Origin: JBJXGF01 sp046153015
Lineage (GTDB): Bacteria > Actinomycetota > Acidimicrobiia > Acidimicrobiales > CAIXPF01
Direction: 5' to 3'
Assembly (NCBI GenBank): GCA_046153015.1
Contig: JBJXGF010000019.1
Coordinates: forward strand, 1-10,735
Length of the DNA stretch: 10,735 bases
A program made the translations under genes and the position numbers. The notes beneath the pieces were generated by a model that was not told the origin of the DNA, searched no databases, and was given only the letters and a program-made list of their open reading frames with translations. Positions within the stretch are counted from its first letter, which is position 1. Each line of letters opens with the position of its first letter. Shown here piece by piece: positions 1 through 6,085 of this stretch.

Positions 1-746
1 GGCGTCGGCGGGGCGGCGCGCCGACGCCCGGCAGGCGCAGCGGGCGCGGCGGTTTCGCCGGCGGGGTCGGGTTGAGCCGCGCCCGCCGCGGCGCCCGGGC
101 CCTCGACCAGGTCGTCGAGGTCGTCGAAGGTGAAGAACTCCTGGGCCGACGGCCGCTCCCGCGTGTCAAGGGCGCCGAGGCGGTCCTCGTCGTCGCCCAG
201 CTCGGCCACGTCGGAGTAGTCCTCCGCCTCCCAGTCGCTCTGCTGGTCACGCCAGCGCGGCGACGCCCCGAAGGCCGACCACGACTCCTCGTCGCGGCTG
301 GCATCGATCAGGATCTGGGGGACCTGGCCCGTCGGCGGTTGCGTCCAGTGGGGCAGCTCGAGCCGTCCCGACCCGGCCGAGGGATGCTCGCCGGAGTCAC
401 GGACCACGGCGGGCGCCTCGCCGGTGTCCGCCCGGCGCCCTCCGGTGATGCCGGCGAAGATCGACGACACCATCGCCGCGTCGCCCTCGTTCCGCCCCGC
501 CGGGTCGTCCGCCTCGCCGTTTCCGGCCCGCCGGAACAGCGCCAGCGGCTCGTCCTCACTGACTGCGCTCGGCCCGCTCGCCTCGATCCCGTCGGGGGGC
601 TCGCCGCCCTGGCCGGGCGGCGCGTCGTCGGGCTCGGGCTGGGCGCCGGCGGCGCCGGCGGCGGGCGCCGCGCCGATGATGCGTATTCGCTCGGTGCTCC
701 CACCGGGGGGAGCGGGATCCGGGGGATGCTGCTGGTCGTTGTCCAC
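1..746 (-). CDS. cdsA: Partial: acidic, Pro/Ala-rich N-terminus of a probable phosphatidate cytidylyltransferase (CdsA)
   Basis: An open frame of 248 codons runs from a GTG at 746 through the window edge with no stop, so the 3' part is missing. The start is supported by a strong Shine-Dalgarno (GAGGAGG, 7 bases before the GTG). The visible protein begins MDNDQQHPPDPAPPGG and is hydrophilic and low in complexity, rich in Pro, Ala, Gly, Asp and Glu, with no membrane segment. It holds short islands that look constrained: ERIRIIGA, LPHWTQPPTGQVPQIL, WRDQQSDWEAEDYSDV and EFFTFDDLDDL. The CdsA call rests on position: cdsA (CTP:phosphatidate cytidylyltransferase, membrane phospholipid synthesis) normally follows frr, and I recall long disordered N-termini on CdsA in Acidimicrobiia. 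The catalytic membrane domain would lie outside the window, so function is inferred. The reading frame is much surer than the product. Confidence 0.55.
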   Translation of the reverse strand, partial: MDNDQQHPPDPAPPGGSTERIRIIGAAPAAGAAGAQPEPDDAPPGQGGEPPDGIEASGPSAVSEDEPLALFRRAGNGEADDPAGRNEGDAAMVSSIFAGITGGRRADTGEAPAVVRDSGEHPSAGSGRLELPHWTQPPTGQVPQILIDASRDEESWSAFGASPRWRDQQSDWEAEDYSDVAELGDDEDRLGALDTRERPSAQEFFTFDDLDDLVEGPGAAAGAAQPDPAGETAAPAAPAGRRRAAPPT

Positions 747-804
747 GAGGGACCCTCCTCTGCGCGATGACGCCGTGCTCGCCGGCTGCGGCGCCGCCCG
801 GGAT

Positions 805-1374
805 CTAGCCTTCGAGCAGCTCGCGCTCTTTCTCGTCCAGGGCCTTGTCGATGTCGGCCTCCAGGCTGTGCGTGATCCGATCGAGGTCCTTCTCCGCCCG
901 CACCACGTCGTCGCTGGAGAGGTCGCCGGCCTTTTCCAGCGCGTCGAGCTCCTTGCGGCCGTCGCGGCGGACGTTGCGGATCGCGATGCGGCCCTCCTCG
1001 GCCATGTGCTTCACGAGCCGGACGAGGTCCTTGCGGCGCTCCTGGGTGAGGGGCGGGAAGACCAAGCGGAGCGAGGTGCCATCATTGCTGGGGTTGAGGC
1101 CGAGGTCGGAGTGCTGGATCGCCCGCTCGATGGGGCCGACGTTGCCCTTGTCGAACGGGGTGATGATCAGCATCCGCGCCTCGGGGATGCTGAACCCGGC
1201 GAGCTGCTGCAGCGGCATCTCCTGTCCGTACGCCATGACCGGCAGCTTCTCGACCAGCGCCGGGGAGGCTCGCCCGGTGCGGATCGTGGAGAACTCGCTC
1301 TTGGCGTGAGCCACAGCCTTGCGCATCTTCGACTGCGCCTCGTCGAGGATGACGTCTACGAGTTCGGAGGTCAC
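805..1374 (-). CDS. frr: Ribosome recycling factor (RRF)
   Basis: This 189-residue protein matches the RRF family in length (about 185) and along its whole sequence: N-terminal helix with IRTGRASPALVEKL (31-45), the YGQEMPLQQLAGFSIPEAR stretch (49-67), LNPSNDGTSLRLVFPPLTQERR (93-114) and the basic helix VRRDGRKELDAL (135-146). RRF works with EF-G to split the post-termination ribosome in the cytoplasm. The frame is open upstream to an ATG at 1641, but that extension lies inside tsf and looks like antisense or shadow sequence. The GTG at 1374 gives the family-length protein starting MTSELVDVILDEAQ. No Shine-Dalgarno precedes this GTG; instead a TACTCT element lies 6 bases upstream, suggesting a leaderless mRNA. 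It follows tsf directly after 116 bases, with pyrH absent from its usual place, and is followed 58 bases later by the probable cdsA. Confidence 0.95.
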   Translation of the reverse strand: MTSELVDVILDEAQSKMRKAVAHAKSEFSTIRTGRASPALVEKLPVMAYGQEMPLQQLAGFSIPEARMLIITPFDKGNVGPIERAIQHSDLGLNPSNDGTSLRLVFPPLTQERRKDLVRLVKHMAEEGRIAIRNVRRDGRKELDALEKAGDLSSDDVVRAEKDLDRITHSLEADIDKALDEKERELLEG

Positions 1375-1380
1375 CGCAAC

Positions 1381-1386
1381 AGAGTA
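1381..1386 (-). promoter_or_regulatory. Candidate -10 element for a leaderless frr transcript
   Basis: On the minus strand TACTCT fits the actinobacterial -10 pattern TAnnnT and ends 6 bases before the frr GTG, so transcription would begin at or next to the start codon. No convincing -35 lies 17-18 bases upstream. The lack of a Shine-Dalgarno supports the leaderless reading. Inferred, not proven. Confidence 0.4.
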
Positions 1387-1421
1387 CCGACCCTGGCCGG
1401 CGCGGGCGGACATCGGCCACG

Positions 1422-1437
1422 CCGCCCGGCAGGGCGG
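1422..1437 (-). other. Hairpin in the tsf-frr gap (6-bp stem, 4-base loop)
   Basis: A perfect inverted repeat CCGCCC/GGGCGG encloses a 4-base loop. It lies between the tsf stop and the candidate frr -10 element and has no T-run after it, so it is at best an unconventional terminator or processing signal. Confidence 0.35.
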
Positions 1438-1441
1438 ACGC

Positions 1442-1473
1442 GCCAGGGGCTCGGCGGTGCGCGGACCCCTGGC
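1442..1473 (-). terminator. Possible tsf terminator-like hairpin (8-bp stem)
   Basis: GCCAGGGG at 1442-1449 is exactly complementary to CCCCTGGC at 1466-1473, with a 16-base loop. It starts about 18 bases after the tsf stop, where a terminator would be expected. There is no U-tract, so it may be a GC-rich actinobacterial hairpin terminator or only an mRNA-stabilising stem. Confidence 0.35.
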
Positions 1474-1490
1474 CCAGGCCCCGGCGACGC

Positions 1491-2282
1491 TCAGGCGCCG
1501 ATCGTGGCCAGCGCGAAGCGAACGATCCGGCCGGCGCCGATGCGCTGCTCGACCGTCTCCTTCTCGCCGTGGACGCCCTGTTCGAGCAGCACGCTGTCCT
1601 TGTACCAGGCGTTGATGCGCCCGTCGACGATCTTGGGCCACGCCGCCTCGGGCTTGCCCTCGGCCTTGGTGATCTCCAGCAGCGCGGCGCGCTCCTTCTC
1701 GACCGTCTCGGCGGGGATCTCGTCCCGGCTGAGCGCCGCCGGCTTGGCGAACGCGATGTGCAGGGCGATGTCGTGCAGGGTCTCCTGGTCCACGCCCGAC
1801 GCCTCGATGATCACGCCGACCACGCCCCGACCGTCCTGTTGGTGGAGATACGTGTCGAGCAGGTGGCCCTCGGCGGCCTCGAAGAGGGCCACCTGGCCGA
1901 GCTCGATGTTCTCCTTCTTCGCGATGCGCAGCGTGTCGATGTCGTCCTTGCGGGCCTCGACGGCCTCCACGCCGCCGGCCAGCACGGCGCCGGCGAGGTC
2001 CTTCACCAAGGCTTTGAAGTCGTCGGCCTTCGCCGAGAAGTCGGTCTCGGCCTTGAGCTGCACGAGGGCGGCTCGGTTGCCGTCGGCGGCGATGGCGACC
2101 GCGCCCTGCTCGTTGGCCCGACCGGCCAGGCCCTCGGTCTTGGCGATGCCGCGCTCACGAAGCCACTGGACCGCCGCCTCCTGGTCGCCGTCGGTGGCCT
2201 GGAGGGCCTTCTTGCAGTCCATCATGCCGGCGCCGGTGACGCGCCGCAGGGCCTGGACGTCTTTCGCGCTGATCTCAGCCAT
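1491..2282 (-). CDS. tsf: Translation elongation factor Ts
   Basis: This 263-residue protein is EF-Ts, the nucleotide-exchange factor for EF-Tu. The N-terminal UBA-like domain (about 1-55) carries the family signature LRRVTGAGMMDCKKAL (12-27), and the core domain opens with QLKAETDFSAKADDF (75-89), matching the usual ETDFVA-type motif. The length fits the full two-subdomain form rather than the short Thermus type. The ATG at 2282 lies 6 bases after the rpsB stop, and its Shine-Dalgarno (GAGGAG) is embedded in the last codons of rpsB, so the two genes are very likely co-transcribed and translationally linked, as in most bacteria. Downstream, pyrH is expected but is not present; only 116 bases separate this gene from frr. 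Confidence 0.97.
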   Translation of the reverse strand: MAEISAKDVQALRRVTGAGMMDCKKALQATDGDQEAAVQWLRERGIAKTEGLAGRANEQGAVAIAADGNRAALVQLKAETDFSAKADDFKALVKDLAGAVLAGGVEAVEARKDDIDTLRIAKKENIELGQVALFEAAEGHLLDTYLHQQDGRGVVGVIIEASGVDQETLHDIALHIAFAKPAALSRDEIPAETVEKERAALLEITKAEGKPEAAWPKIVDGRINAWYKDSVLLEQGVHGEKETVEQRIGAGRIVRFALATIGA

Positions 2283-2288
2283 GTGCGC

Positions 2289-3239
2289 TCACTCCTCGGG
2301 GGATTCGTCGCTGACGGCGGCGAGGGCAGGTTCGGCGGGGGGCTCGGCCTCGACGGCGGGCGCCACGTCGGCGGGGGGCTCGGCCTCGGCCGCCTCGGCG
2401 CCCTCGCGGGCGGCGAGCAGCCGGCGATCGCGTTCGGCCTGGGCGGCCGCCGCGGCGCGGGCCGCCTCGGCCTGCACGGCCCGGTGCTGCTCCTCGTCCT
2501 CCTCGGAGCGGGCGGCGGGCGCGGGGCCGGCGGGGTCGCCTCCGGACTTGCGGGAGCGGATGAAGCGCCCCTCCTCCACGGCGTCGGCGATGATGCGGGC
2601 CATCAGGCTGCCCGAACGGATCGCGTCGTCGTTGCCGGGGATGATGTACTGGATCAGGTCGGGGTCGCAGTTGGTGTCGACCACCGCCACGATCGGCAGC
2701 CCCAGCTTGTTGGCCTCGGTCACCGCGATGTGCTCGTGCTTGGTGTCGAGGATGAACACCGCTTCGGGCAGGCGCTCCATGTTGCGGATGCCGCCGAGGT
2801 TGCGCTCGAGCTTCTCCAGCTCCCGCGACAGCATCAGCGCTTCCTTCTTGGGCATCGCCGCGAACTCGCCGGAGTCGCGCATGCGCTGGTACTGCTTCAT
2901 CTTCGCCACGCGCTTGGAGATCGTCTCGAAGTTGGTGAGCATGCCGCCGAGCCAACGCTGGTTGATGTAGGGCATCCCACACTTCTCGGCGTAGCTCTGC
3001 ATTGCGTCCTGCGCCTGCTTCTTGGTGCCGACGAAGAGCACCGAGCCGCCCGCCGCGGAGAGGTCGCGGACGAACGTGTACGCGTTCTCGATGCGCCGCA
3101 GCGTCTGCTGCAGGTCGATGATGTAGATGCCGTTGCGCTCGCCGTAGATGAAGCGCTTCATCTTCGGGTTCCAGCGCCGGGTCTGGTGCCCGAAGTGCAC
3201 GCCGGCTTCGAGCAGCTGCTTGAGGGTGACGACTGCCAT
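2289..3239 (-). CDS. rpsB: 30S ribosomal protein S2 with long acidic C-terminal tail
   Basis: The first 230 or so residues are classic S2: LLEAGVHFGHQTRRWNPKMKRFI (9-31), GIYIIDLQQT (37-46), VLFVGTKKQAQ (68-78), YINQRWLGGMLTNF (91-104) and the late-domain LPIVAVVDTNCDPDLIQYIIPGNDDA (181-206). The frame is open to 3287, but the ATG at 3239 is chosen because it gives the conserved MAVVTLKQLLEAG start and has AGGAG 5 bases before it. The total is 316 residues against 241 in E. coli. The excess is an Ala/Glu/Pro-rich tail from about residue 231, including a likely helical segment (245-286) and a repeated AEPPA unit. Tails of this kind occur in actinobacterial S2, but this one contains a perfect 21-bp DNA repeat. 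First gene of the rpsB-tsf pair. Confidence 0.97.
   Translation of the reverse strand: MAVVTLKQLLEAGVHFGHQTRRWNPKMKRFIYGERNGIYIIDLQQTLRRIENAYTFVRDLSAAGGSVLFVGTKKQAQDAMQSYAEKCGMPYINQRWLGGMLTNFETISKRVAKMKQYQRMRDSGEFAAMPKKEALMLSRELEKLERNLGGIRNMERLPEAVFILDTKHEHIAVTEANKLGLPIVAVVDTNCDPDLIQYIIPGNDDAIRSGSLMARIIADAVEEGRFIRSRKSGGDPAGPAPAARSEEDEEQHRAVQAEAARAAAAAQAERDRRLLAAREGAEAAEAEPPADVAPAVEAEPPAEPALAAVSDESPEE
2332..2388. repeat. Perfect 21-bp direct repeat inside rpsB, 36-bp period
   Basis: The 21 bases at 2332-2352 recur exactly at 2368-2388. The 36-bp period is twelve codons, so the frame is kept. Both copies encode the EAEPPA unit of the S2 tail. This looks like a recent in-frame duplication in a low-constraint segment. 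Confidence 0.85.
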
Positions 3240-3279
3240 GTTCGCTCCTGCTCCGGTTCGACGAAGCCCAGCCCTCACA

Positions 3280-3294
3280 CGCTCCATCGGAGCG
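3280..3294 (-). other. Small hairpin in the rpsB leader
   Basis: CGCTCC/GGAGCG form a 6-bp stem with a 3-base loop, about 40 bases before the rpsB start. It lies in the 99-base gap after the M23-like gene. No clear promoter was found in that gap. Its role is unknown; it may be chance in GC-rich DNA. Confidence 0.25.
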
Positions 3295-3338
3295 ACCGGA
3301 GACGAGGGCGGGTGATGGTTGTTGGCCGGCCGATGAGT

Positions 3339-3863
3339 TTAGCCGGGGTCGGGCGAGGGCTCGGCGCGTTGCCGGGCCGGGAGCGGCGCCAGGCGGACGC
3401 GGGCCCGACCGAAGACGAGCGGCGCCGGGTCGCGGTAACCGGCGGCGTCGCGCACGCCGAGGTGCAGGGCGGCGCCGGAGCGCCCGACCGGCTGGCCGCC
3501 GGCCACCGCCTGGCCGGCCGACACCGCCAGCTCGGCCAGGAACGAATAGGTGGAGCGGAGGCCGTCGGCGTGGCGCACCGTGACGTGCAGGCGACCGCCC
3601 ACCTGGCCGGCGAAGACCACCACCCCGGCCCCGATGGCCCGCACGAGCGAACCGGGCACGGTGACGAACTCGAGACCACGGTTGCCGGGCCCGAAGGGCG
3701 AGGCAGGGGCGCGGTACCAGTCGCGCACGGGCGCCTCGACCGGCGGACGGTAGGGGTGGGGCGGCGGCGGGGACTGCGCCGCGCCTGGCGTGACGAGGGC
3801 CGCCGCGGCGGCCGCCGGCGCAACGAGCGCGGCAAGGGCGCGGCCCAGCAGCGGAATGGTCAT
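3339..3863 (-). CDS. Secreted M23/LytM-domain protein, probably catalytically inactive
   Basis: The 174-residue protein starts with a signal-peptide-like segment (MTIPLLGRALAALVAPAAAAAALVTPGAAQ, with likely cleavage after the final Ala-rich stretch), then a proline-rich linker (31-45) and a LytM/M23 fold (about 55-155). The fold is recognised from GNRGLEF (60-66), VPGSLVRAIGAGVVVFAGQVGG (69-90), YSFL, the VSAGQAVAGGQPVG turn (114-127) and LHLGVR (133-138). In active M23 enzymes the zinc ligands sit in HxxxD and the second His of HxH. Here HxxxD reads N61-x-x-x-E65 and HxH reads A132-L-H134, so two ligands and one catalytic His are changed. It may act as a regulator or scaffold, as EnvC and NlpD do. 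The ATG at 3863 (GGAG 6 bases before it) is preferred to the upstream TTG at 3878. M23 genes commonly sit between this sigma gene and rpsB in actinobacteria. Confidence 0.8.
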   Translation of the reverse strand: MTIPLLGRALAALVAPAAAAAALVTPGAAQSPPPPHPYRPPVEAPVRDWYRAPASPFGPGNRGLEFVTVPGSLVRAIGAGVVVFAGQVGGRLHVTVRHADGLRSTYSFLAELAVSAGQAVAGGQPVGRSGAALHLGVRDAAGYRDPAPLVFGRARVRLAPLPARQRAEPSPDPG

Positions 3864-3917
3864 CAGGGGCTCCGGCAAGCCGGCGGACGTGAGGGGGAGC
3901 GGGCCGCAGCCGCGCCG

Positions 3918-4793
3918 TCACTCCCCGAGGCGGCGCTTGATGTGGAGCCGGAGCTGGATCACCGACTTGGTGTGAATCTGGCAGACCCGGCTCTCGGTGA
4001 CGCCGATGACCTCGCCGATCTGGGCCAGCGTGAAGCCCTCGAAGTAGTACAGCACGAGCACCAGCTTCTCCCGGTCGCTCATCCCGTTGATGGCCTCCGA
4101 GAGGATCTGCTTCATCTCCTCGGTCTCGAACAGGCCGACCGGGCCGTCGCCGGTGTCGGCGATCGTGTCGCCGAGGGTGAGGCTCTCGCCGCGGTCCCCC
4201 GCCACCGACAGCATCTCGTCGAGCGCCACCAAGCCGAGGAACGAGATCTGGCCGAGCACGGTCTGGAGCTGGTTCTCGCTCATGCCCAGCTCGTCGGCCA
4301 GCTCCGGGTCGGTTGGGCTGCGCCCGAGCGAGGCCTCGAGCTTGGCCATGGCCTTCTCGACCGCCCGGGCCTTCGACCGCACCGAGCGCGGCACCCAGTC
4401 GATATTTCGCAGCTCGTCGAGGATCGCGCCCTTGATGCGCTGCATCGCGTACGTCTCGAACTTGTTGCCCATGGCCGGGTCGAACTTCTGGATGGCGTCG
4501 ATCAACCCGAAGATGCCGTAGCTCAGCAGGTCGGCCAGCTCCACGTTGTGGGGCAGGCCGACAGCCAGCCGGCTGGCGACGTATTTGACCAGCGGCGAGT
4601 AGTGCAGGATGAGCTGATCCCGCACCTCCTGGCCTCGGCTCTCGACGTACTCCGCCCACAAGCGCTCGAGGTGAGGGTCCGCCCGGTTGGGCAGGGGCGT
4701 CTCCTCTTCGAGCGCGGGGGCGTCGTCGCCGCTCTGCGTCTGATCGTCTGTGCGGCGCGCCGCGCGCCCGCGTGCCTTGGTGGTGGACCGCAC
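3918..4793 (-). CDS. whiG: WhiG/FliA-family RNA polymerase sigma factor
   Basis: This 291-residue sigma-70 family protein has the FliA/WhiG domain order: a charged N-terminus (1-45); region 2 (about 58-130) with LILHYSPLVKYVASRL, ADLLSYGIFGLIDAIQKFDP and the -10-melting stretch NKFETYAMQRIKGAILDELR; region 3 (about 135-185) with PRSVRSKARAVEKA and LGRSPTDPELADELGMS; and region 4 (about 235-285) with MSDREKLVLVLYYFEGFTLAQIGEVIGVTESRVCQIH as its helix-turn-helix. It would direct RNA polymerase to FliA-like promoters. In Streptomyces the orthologue starts aerial hypha sporulation; in motile actinobacteria relatives drive flagellar genes. Neither role can be chosen here. The GTG at 4793 is the furthest usable start and has only a weak GGGA upstream. 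The symbol is by family and position, not proven orthology. It is separated from dprA by 161 bases, so probably has its own promoter. Confidence 0.9.
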   Translation of the reverse strand: MRSTTKARGRAARRTDDQTQSGDDAPALEEETPLPNRADPHLERLWAEYVESRGQEVRDQLILHYSPLVKYVASRLAVGLPHNVELADLLSYGIFGLIDAIQKFDPAMGNKFETYAMQRIKGAILDELRNIDWVPRSVRSKARAVEKAMAKLEASLGRSPTDPELADELGMSENQLQTVLGQISFLGLVALDEMLSVAGDRGESLTLGDTIADTGDGPVGLFETEEMKQILSEAINGMSDREKLVLVLYYFEGFTLAQIGEVIGVTESRVCQIHTKSVIQLRLHIKRRLGE

Positions 4794-4840
4794 TTCCGCA
4801 TCCCGCTTTGCCGTCGCGGCGCCGCACTGGCGACCCGCCG

Positions 4841-4846
4841 ATTGTC
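4841..4846 (-). promoter_or_regulatory. Weak -10-like element upstream of the sigma gene
   Basis: GACAAT on the minus strand lies about 47 bases before the GTG start. It is a reasonable -10 by sequence, but no -35 is visible 17-18 bases upstream. Low confidence. Confidence 0.2.
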
Positions 4847-4886
4847 CTGAGCAACTCCAACCCTACCGGCGACGACGACGGAGTGC

Positions 4887-4900
4887 GCGGTTTCAACCGC
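4887..4900. other. Inverted repeat GCGGTT/AACCGC before the sigma gene
   Basis: A perfect 6-bp palindrome with a 2-base centre, in the dprA-sigma gap. The tiny loop suits a dimeric DNA-binding site better than an RNA hairpin, so it is a candidate operator for the sigma gene. Chance occurrence is not excluded. Confidence 0.3.
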
Positions 4901-4910
4901 ATGCAGTGGT

Positions 4911-4958
4911 TCATGTCGCTGAAACGCCCCATTCGGGCGATGCCGACCGGCGGGTCAT
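4911..4958 (-). other. Tiny 15-codon open frame overlapping the dprA stop
   Basis: An ATG overlaps the dprA stop as ATGA and opens a 15-codon frame (MTRRSASPEWGVSAT) ending in TGA at 4911-4913. The overlap could allow re-initiation, but the frame is too short to judge and contains the terminator-like hairpin. Probably not a gene; noted because of its position before the sigma gene. Confidence 0.15.
4921..4939 (-). terminator. Possible Rho-independent terminator after dprA
   Basis: On the minus strand CGCCC-GAATG-GGGCG forms a 5-bp GC stem followed directly by TTTC, 15 bases after the dprA stop. The stem and T-run are short, so termination may be partial. It would end the comM-dprA transcript before the sigma gene. 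Confidence 0.35.
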
Positions 4959-6085
4959 GCGGACCTCGCCGCCCGCTGCTCCAACCACGGCCCGCTGCGC
5001 ACGACGCGTTGCGCAGCCACGAGCGTCTCGACGGTGAGCGCCAGCTCCCCGAGCGGGGCGTCGACCCGCGACGCCACCTCGTCGAGCGAGGCCGGCGCCC
5101 ACCCGATCGCGTCGAGCACGGCCCGCTCGAGCGGACCGAGGCGAGGCGGCGGAGGGCGGCGCAGCGCCGGGCGTTCGGGGTGGGCCAGGCCGGCGGCGGT
5201 GAAGATGTCCTCCACCGCCAAGACGGGGTGGGCGCCGTCCCGGAGCAGGCGGTTCGACCCTTCGGCTTGGGGCGCCTGCACGGGCCCCGGCGCCGCCAGC
5301 ACCGGCCGGCCCAGCGCCTCGGCCGCCTTGGCGGTATGCAGCGAGCCGCCCCGAGCGCGTGACTCCACCACGACCGTCACATCGGCCAGCGCGGCGATCA
5401 GCCGGTTGCGGGCCGGGAACCGCCAACGCGCCGCCGGGGCAGAGAGCGGCGCCTCGGAGAGCACAGCGCCCCGCTCGGCGACCTCTGCCCATAGGCGCTG
5501 GTTGCGCCGCGGGTACACGGTGTCGAGACCCGTGCCCACCACCGCGGCCGGTGGGGCGGCGTCGGCCGCCAACGCGCCCTGGTGCGCGGCGGCGTCGATG
5601 CCCAACGCCAGCCCCGACACCACGCAAACCCCGGCCGCGGCCAGCTCCTGACCCCATTGGCGGGCGACGTCGAGCCCGTGGCGGGTGGCCCGGCGGGCGC
5701 CGACGAGGGCTACGGCGGGGCCGCGAGCCCGGGACGGGTCCCCCAGGCAGAACAGCACGATCGGCGGCTCGGGGTCGGCCAGCAGCGCGCCCGGGTAGCC
5801 GGGCTGCCCGGGCCGGAGCACGCGGTGGCCGAGCGCGAGATGCCGCGCGAGCAGCCGCTCGGGTTCGAGGGCGCCGGCGGCCGCCGCCCAGCGCTGCGAC
5901 AGCTCGGCCGCGCCGGCCACGCGCTCGCCCTCGAGCGCGACCGGCGCCGCGCGTTGCGCCTTGATCGCCTCCCACACCTCGGGCAGCGACCAGCGGGCGA
6001 CGAGGCGGGTGAGGCGCGCCGGGCCCATTGCCGGCAGGGCGTTGAGGGCGACGGCGAGCGCGTCGTCGCTCGAGGCCGGGCTCAT
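4955..6085 (-). CDS. dprA: DNA-processing protein DprA
   Basis: A 376-residue DprA/Smf protein. It binds single-stranded DNA entering the cell and loads RecA for natural transformation. Order: N-terminal SAM/HhH-like region (about 1-65); Rossmann core (about 75-300) with VGARRATRHG (128-137, usually VGSR..S.YG), the signature VVSGLALGIDAAAHQGAL (155-172), GTGLDTVYPRRN (184-195), FPARNRLIAALADVTVVVES (223-242) and GSNRLLRDGA (276-285); and a C-terminal winged helix (about 315-365, LERAVLDAIGWAPASLDEVASR). The length is typical. The ATG at 6085 overlaps the comM stop by 4 bases (ATGA), which fixes the start and implies translational coupling to comM. Ala replaces Ser in the SR and Y motif positions, a mild change common in GC-rich homologues. 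DprA is also widespread in species not known to be transformable. Confidence 0.95.
   Translation of the reverse strand: MSPASSDDALAVALNALPAMGPARLTRLVARWSLPEVWEAIKAQRAAPVALEGERVAGAAELSQRWAAAAGALEPERLLARHLALGHRVLRPGQPGYPGALLADPEPPIVLFCLGDPSRARGPAVALVGARRATRHGLDVARQWGQELAAAGVCVVSGLALGIDAAAHQGALAADAAPPAAVVGTGLDTVYPRRNQRLWAEVAERGAVLSEAPLSAPAARWRFPARNRLIAALADVTVVVESRARGGSLHTAKAAEALGRPVLAAPGPVQAPQAEGSNRLLRDGAHPVLAVEDIFTAAGLAHPERPALRRPPPPRLGPLERAVLDAIGWAPASLDEVASRVDAPLGELALTVETLVAAQRVVRSGPWLEQRAARSA

Noticed and set aside
1375..1641. N-terminal extension of frr to an ATG at 1641
   Set aside because: It would add 89 Arg-rich residues, overlap tsf, and exceed the normal RRF length; the GTG at 1374 fits the family.
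3240..3338. rpsB promoter from TAAACT at 3341-3336 overlapping the stop of the M23-like gene
   Set aside because: Only a -10-like hexamer is present with no -35 at an acceptable spacing; too weak to report as a feature.
424..4850. Long plus-strand open frames opposite frr, tsf, rpsB and the sigma gene
   Set aside because: They are antisense shadows of well-recognised genes; they have low-complexity translations and no domain features.
2275..4932. Minus-strand open frame of about 885 codons overlapping rpsB, the M23-like gene and the sigma gene
   Set aside because: It is out of frame with all three recognised genes and is an Arg-rich GC artefact.
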